A stretch of 64,000 nucleotides of DNA from an uncultured Prevotella sp. (GTDB taxonomy: Bacteria; Bacteroidota; Bacteroidia; Bacteroidales; Bacteroidaceae): contig OMXK01000009.1 of assembly GCA_900314995.1 (NCBI GenBank), forward strand, positions 1 to 64,000, given 5' to 3'. Under the pieces are notes generated by a model. It saw only the letters and a program-made list of their open reading frames with translations. It made no database searches and was not told the origin of the DNA. Numbering within the stretch: the first letter of the stretch is position 1; each line of letters opens with the position of its first letter. This document shows positions 59,566 to 64,000 of this stretch, piece after piece. The translations under genes and the position numbers were made by a program.

Positions 59566-62349
59566 TTATATTCTGTCTGTCTCAATGGCTCTGCAAGGTA
59601 TAGAGAACCATAGGCTGGTACCCTTCCCGACGGTAGATTTGATATTGATGGTTCCTCCCATGTGCTCGATTAGGTCGTGGCAGATGCTCAGACCCAGTCC
59701 AGCCTTGGAATTATTGCCGTCACCCGTAACGAAACGATCGAAGATATGAGCCAATGTGTTCTCAGGGATTCCGGAACCTGTGTCGTCAATCGCTGCGATA
59801 AGCTGATCGCCGATATAGTCATAGCGCACCATGACACTTCCTGACGTCGTATGTTCAACGGCATTGGTGAGGGCCTTTTCAAGGATGATAGTGGCATTGG
59901 GCTCATCGATGTCTACCACGAGTTTTCTGAACGGATTCTTCACGATATAGTTCACGCCGGGCTTCTTGATTTTGCCCCAGATCGACTCACATTTCGCCTC
60001 AAAGGTGCCGGCGATGTCGCTGGGGTGTGTCTTCATCGTAATCATATCAGCATCCAGACGAGAGAGGAAGAGAATGTCGTTGATGAGTTTCAGTAGTTTG
60101 GCGGAGTTCTCCTTGATTTCCTTGATAAACACGATCTCGTCTTCTGTCGAATGCTCCATCTGGAACAGTTCTGCAAAACCTACGACCGTGTTGAGTGGAG
60201 TACGGATCTCGAAGCTCATATTGTGGAGGAAGGCATTCTTCACCACCTCTACCTCCTGGGCGCGGAGCGTCTCCTGGGCCAGTTTCTCCTCGATACGCTT
60301 CAGTTCGCTGATGTCACGGCACATGCCGAAATACTCTTTCACCCTGCCGGTTTTGTCGTGATAGGGGATGAAGTGGAATTGCAGATGGATAGCCTGATTG
60401 TTCTTCCCGCGGATCGTTGTCTTGATGTCGGCATGAATGTTGCTCGGCGACAGGTTGTCCATGTTGTTGAGGATGCGCTCCACCTTCTTCTTGTATTGAT
60501 TATCCACGAAGTTGAGAATACGCGACTGTGTCAGGGTCGTCTGAATGCGATTGGCTTCGCTGAAGATGTTCAGCATGTGGGTTTCTGGATCGTATCTCAC
60601 GATGCGCAAGCCGCCGACGGTAAGCACATAGTCGATATTCCTGATGTATCTGCTAATCTCGTTGTTAGCTTGTTGCAGCTCTTCCACGTTCTTCTCCAGT
60701 GCCTGATAGGAGTCGGCGATTTCTGTGACGTTTCGTCCCGAACCGTAGAGTCCGAGCAGTTTGCCATTGGCGTCGTGGATGGGCACAATCTGCAACTCGT
60801 AGTAGAGTTTCTTGCGCTTCAGGATCTGGTTCAGCACACGTGGGTCGTCGGGAGATGTGAAAAGCTGGGTGACATACAGGTTGTCCATGTGCTCAAAGTC
60901 GAGGTTCTCGATGCCGAGCACATCCTTGATATGGAATTTCCTGGCTCTCAATTGCTCAACGGTCATGCCTATGGCATTGAGGGATTTCTGGTTCATGTCG
61001 ACAATAAAGCCCTTCTCGTTGTAGAAGATCATGTCGATCATCACCGTCTGGAAGATAGCCTGATAGCGCAGCATGGTATCCTTGACCTTTATCTGGCGCA
61101 GCAGCTCGTTGGTGATATCACTGCGTGTACACAGAATCGTGGTAGGCATGCCGTTCTTGTTGCGGTGAAGCACGGATAGCGAGAGCGTGTAGTTATGCTC
61201 GCTCCTTTCAGGGCCGTCTTCGTAGATCCTGATGTTCATATTGGCATCCTTGATCTTCCGCGTGGCGATATCATTGAGGGCTTGCTTTAATTGCTCCACG
61301 TCTTCAGGGCGATAGCGGTGTACGAATTCGTCAATCTTGGAACTGCGCTGGGCGCGCCCCTGATCATCCATCCACGTGAAAGTCTTGGTCAGGATGTTGT
61401 AGGTCCACATCGACACATGACCTGTCTTCAGGATGAGCGACAGACGGTCGTTGCTCCTGCGCATCACCTTTGTCATCTTGCGCTCGCGGATGCGGAAGAT
61501 GAGGTAGTAGAAGAGAATGAGCAGGGCAATGATGACCGTTATCACAGCAGCCTGCCATATCCAGGCGGGTACGCCCGAATCCTTGCGGTCGGGATAGAAC
61601 CATTTGTTCTGGATGGGCTGCAGGCGGTCGTTGGCGCGCAGATAGGCATACACGCTGTCTATCTTGTTCAGCAGGTTGTGATTCTTCGACATGAACTTGT
61701 ATTCGCCATAGGGCAGGTCGATGGGCTGTATGACCAGGTTGTCTGTATGGTACTTCCGCATCAGCCACTGCAGCGACATGGTGTTCCACACGATGATACC
61801 GTCGTCATTCGAGCTGACTCTCTGGATGGCCTCCTTCATGTCTTCGTAGGGGATAATCTCTTTCGCCCATCCGTTGTTATTGATCAGGTGATGGCTGAAA
61901 CTGCCTTCATGCACGATGACAGCATAGCGCGAGAGACTCTTGCCTGATTCCAGTTCTACCTGTTTGTCCTTAGGCATGACGGAACTGTGGGTAAACAACT
62001 GCACGATACTCTTGCCGTATGAAGAATTGCCGCGCGAGAAGTCGGCGTCCATTCTGAGCATCAGGTCCGACTTTCCGCTCTTCAGGTCGCGCTGTGCATC
62101 CAGCGTAGGCATCAGTTTGATCACATAGGGGATGTCCAGTTCCTTGAAGATCATCTTCAACAGGTCGATGTTATAGCCGTCGGGCTCACCATTCTCGTTG
62201 AGGAATACGTATGGCCACAGATCCCAGGCGTCTTCGTAGATGAGCGGGTGCTCCGTAGAGAATACTCTGACAGAGTCGTTCTGTGCCTGGACAGTGGCCC
62301 ATGCAAACTGGCAGACGATAAGGAGGATTAAGCCTTTAATGATGTTCAT
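59566..62349 (-). CDS. Paralogous sensor kinase lacking the H-box histidine (kinase 2)
   Basis: 927 residues with the same plan as kinase 1: signal peptide, SBP_bac_3-like domain (about 35-255), membrane helix (about 270-290), PAS-like regions and HATPase. The H-box reads HNMSFEIRTPLNTVVGF: the phosphoacceptor His is replaced by Phe at about 713. The codon is TTC, so a single-base misread is unlikely (His is CAC or CAT). The ATPase motifs remain: an Asn in ALTNAVEHT, DTGSGIPEN and GLGLSIC. It may be a pseudokinase, an allosteric partner of its paralogues, or use another residue. It sits between the two paralogues that keep the histidine. Confidence 0.88.
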   Translation of the reverse strand: MNIIKGLILLIVCQFAWATVQAQNDSVRVFSTEHPLIYEDAWDLWPYVFLNENGEPDGYNIDLLKMIFKELDIPYVIKLMPTLDAQRDLKSGKSDLMLRMDADFSRGNSSYGKSIVQLFTHSSVMPKDKQVELESGKSLSRYAVIVHEGSFSHHLINNNGWAKEIIPYEDMKEAIQRVSSNDDGIIVWNTMSLQWLMRKYHTDNLVIQPIDLPYGEYKFMSKNHNLLNKIDSVYAYLRANDRLQPIQNKWFYPDRKDSGVPAWIWQAAVITVIIALLILFYYLIFRIRERKMTKVMRRSNDRLSLILKTGHVSMWTYNILTKTFTWMDDQGRAQRSSKIDEFVHRYRPEDVEQLKQALNDIATRKIKDANMNIRIYEDGPERSEHNYTLSLSVLHRNKNGMPTTILCTRSDITNELLRQIKVKDTMLRYQAIFQTVMIDMIFYNEKGFIVDMNQKSLNAIGMTVEQLRARKFHIKDVLGIENLDFEHMDNLYVTQLFTSPDDPRVLNQILKRKKLYYELQIVPIHDANGKLLGLYGSGRNVTEIADSYQALEKNVEELQQANNEISRYIRNIDYVLTVGGLRIVRYDPETHMLNIFSEANRIQTTLTQSRILNFVDNQYKKKVERILNNMDNLSPSNIHADIKTTIRGKNNQAIHLQFHFIPYHDKTGRVKEYFGMCRDISELKRIEEKLAQETLRAQEVEVVKNAFLHNMSFEIRTPLNTVVGFAELFQMEHSTEDEIVFIKEIKENSAKLLKLINDILFLSRLDADMITMKTHPSDIAGTFEAKCESIWGKIKKPGVNYIVKNPFRKLVVDIDEPNATIILEKALTNAVEHTTSGSVMVRYDYIGDQLIAAIDDTGSGIPENTLAHIFDRFVTGDGNNSKAGLGLSICHDLIEHMGGTINIKSTVGKGTSLWFSIPCRAIETDRI

Positions 62350-62380
62350 GTGCGTGAATACTTATTTATATAAAGATGAT

Positions 62381-64000
62381 TCATTCATTGTTGATGACCG
62401 CCTCGCAGGGGATCCATGCCCAGAAGGTAGAACCCTTGCCCTCTCCTTCGGAGGTGAGGCCGATCTTTCCCTTGCAGTTCTCGATGATGGCTTTGGAGAT
62501 GTTCAGGCCAAGGCCTGTACCCTGCACGTAGTCGTTCAGTTTGACAAAACGTTCGAAAACCTTTCCCTGGTCTTCTTTCTTGATGCCGGCTCCCGTATCT
62601 TCGCAGTAGAAGTACAGTCCGCCGATACCCTCCTGTTCACGATAGTCGTAGCCTATCTTGATATGTCCCTGCTTGGTATATTTCACCGCGTTGGTGACGA
62701 AGTTGGTAAATACCTGCATGATGCGCTCCTTGTCAATGGTCGTCACGAGCGACTGGTAGGGATTCTCTGTCAGGAACTCTACCCCCGGCATCTGCACGCG
62801 TTGTGCCAGCGACTTGCAGATGTCATTGAAATCGTGGGCAAAATCCGTCTTTACCGGCATGATGTGTATATGGCCGCCCTCCAGGTCGGATACGGCCAGG
62901 ATATCGTTGATCAGGCGCAGCAGCATATCGCAGTTGTTCATGATCACGCGGATGATCTCCTGCTTCTCTTCTGGCGTCTTCAGCATCGGCAATACGTCGG
63001 AGAAACCGACGATGGCATTGAGCGGCGTACGGATCTCGTGCGTCATGTTGGCCATGAAGGTACTCTTCAGCATACCCGACTGGTTGGCGCGCTCTGTTTC
63101 GCGTTTCAGCTGTTCCTGCTTATTGATGAGTGCATCCACGTTGCGTATGATACCATAGGTGCCTGTCATCACGCCGTTTTCATCAAACGAGGGAACGCTG
63201 TCGATGAAGTTCCACTGCAGCTCCTCGCTTTGATGGAAGATAGGACGCATCAGCGTAAGGTCGGTTCTTTGCACATTGAAGTAGTTCTCGTAATCCATGA
63301 GGCCGTTTTTGAACGGGCTGTCCATGAAGTGATTGTTTACCAGTTCTTCGAAGCTGAGCGTCTTTTCCGGTGCATTCATGCTCTTGAAGAAAGTCACCGT
63401 GCAATTGTCTCTGGATGCGCGGAAGAAGCGCATGTCGCAGTTGTCCATCAGGTACTGGAGCTCTCTCTCGTACTGCTGGATTGCTTCGTTCGTGCGGCGG
63501 ATGGCTTCCTCGTTTTCCTTGTTCCGCAGATACAGTTCTCGTTCCTGGGTGATGTCGCGGATGGAGAACGAGATGTATAGCAGCTTGCCCTCATCATCGT
63601 AGATCGGGTGAACGTGCATCTCGGTATAGCAGTTCACGCCACGCTCGATGACCACACTCTTCGTGCAGAAGAACAGTTCTTCGATACGGCGGTTGTTGAG
63701 TATCTCGCGGAGGGTAGGCATGTCGTAGATGGTGTTGCCGTAATAGTACGGGTCGTCTTCCGACTGGAACTTCAGGATCTCCTGCATCTTCTTGTTCGCC
63801 GTAATCAGGTTGCCGTCTTTGTCGTAGAAGGCCAGTCCTGTGATCGTCTGTTCGAAGATGGTGCGGTATTGGCCTGTCATCTGCATTTCTTCCTGCTCCT
63901 GCTCTGTCTGTTCGGTGATGTCCCTAAGGGTGCAGTATAAGACAAACGGTCTCTTGACGTTCTCGCTCACATATTCCACGATACCCGTGTCGTGGATATA
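62381..64000 (-). CDS. Third paralogous PAS histidine kinase, N terminus beyond window (kinase 3)
   Basis: The reading frame stays open to the window edge, so the 5' part is missing; about 540 residues are visible. They include two or three PAS/PAC regions (FVLYCTLRDITEQ, LLYISFSIRDITQE, GTYGIIRNVDAL), the intact H-box NMTHEIRTPLNAIVGFSD, and the ATPase lid DTGAGIKKE with GTGLGLNIS. It resembles kinase 1 closely in the catalytic core. It is the promoter-proximal gene of the run, 31 bases before kinase 2. The sensor end is probably SBP_bac_3-like as in its paralogues (inference). Confidence 0.88.
   Translation of the reverse strand, partial: YIHDTGIVEYVSENVKRPFVLYCTLRDITEQTEQEQEEMQMTGQYRTIFEQTITGLAFYDKDGNLITANKKMQEILKFQSEDDPYYYGNTIYDMPTLREILNNRRIEELFFCTKSVVIERGVNCYTEMHVHPIYDDEGKLLYISFSIRDITQERELYLRNKENEEAIRRTNEAIQQYERELQYLMDNCDMRFFRASRDNCTVTFFKSMNAPEKTLSFEELVNNHFMDSPFKNGLMDYENYFNVQRTDLTLMRPIFHQSEELQWNFIDSVPSFDENGVMTGTYGIIRNVDALINKQEQLKRETERANQSGMLKSTFMANMTHEIRTPLNAIVGFSDVLPMLKTPEEKQEIIRVIMNNCDMLLRLINDILAVSDLEGGHIHIMPVKTDFAHDFNDICKSLAQRVQMPGVEFLTENPYQSLVTTIDKERIMQVFTNFVTNAVKYTKQGHIKIGYDYREQEGIGGLYFYCEDTGAGIKKEDQGKVFERFVKLNDYVQGTGLGLNISKAIIENCKGKIGLTSEGEGKGSTFWAWIPCEAVINNE

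Noticed and set aside
60180-60260. Frameshift or sequencing error at the H-box of kinase 2
   Set aside because: The frame is intact on both sides and Phe (TTC) differs from His codons at more than one base, so a simple error is unlikely.

Overview
The window looks like a chromosome segment from a Bacteroidales bacterium, most likely Prevotella or a close relative. The reasons are the many Bacteroidetes-type promoters (TTTG, then 19-21 bp, then TAnnTTTG), the lack of strong Shine-Dalgarno sites, and the gene set: a VirE_N/VapE gene, carboxynorspermidine dehydrogenase, NhaD, and periplasmic-sensor PAS histidine kinases. There is no rRNA, CRISPR array or recognisable insertion sequence.

Layout. 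0-4.2 kb holds a lipoprotein, a secreted YARHG-like protein and an Rpn-family nuclease. 4.2-6.9 kb holds a two-fold symmetric repeat array followed by a VirE_N/VapE primase-helicase-like gene. 6.9-10.3 kb is a housekeeping operon, rsfS-ftsH-cdsA. 10.4-18.8 kb is an integrative element in tRNA-Gln(CUG), bounded by 32-bp att repeats. 18.8-25.8 kb has a CDF metal exporter and a GNAT-adaptor-RND-TolC efflux operon. 25.8-34.7 kb has a pectin methylesterase, an alcohol dehydrogenase / CMD-cupin / hydrolase operon, a flavodoxin, an AraC regulator and a GH35-like glycosidase. 34.8-44.8 kb has greA, MATE, cyclophilin, rsmA, an unlisted 30-codon membrane peptide gene, a flippase-like protein, pepD, corA and a DUF349 protein. 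44.9-45.5 kb is a second symmetric repeat array without a VirE gene. 45.7-56.7 kb has gltS, an outer-membrane barrel, dnaK, a secreted protein, recA with carboxynorspermidine dehydrogenase, and nhaD. 56.8-64 kb is a tandem set of three paralogous sensor kinases, the last cut by the window edge.

Two systems stand out. (1) The 8.3-kb tRNA-Gln element encodes integrase, an excisionase-like HTH protein, a RepA-like ATPase, an HNH nuclease and a P27-type small terminase. It has no large terminase, portal, capsid or tail gene. That is the layout of a cos-type phage satellite (PICI-like), which I do not know to be described in Bacteroidales. (2) The two intergenic arrays share one architecture: four repeats at exact 11-bp spacing, 22-bp-spaced repeats, a 40-bp core with an AAATTCTC/GAGAATTT palindrome, and four inverted repeats at exact 11-bp spacing. 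Their repeat sequences differ. One lies directly upstream of the VirE_N/VapE gene, which suggests an origin-like or operator-like element with family-specific recognition. All functional statements are inferred from reading the sequence; no database search was run.
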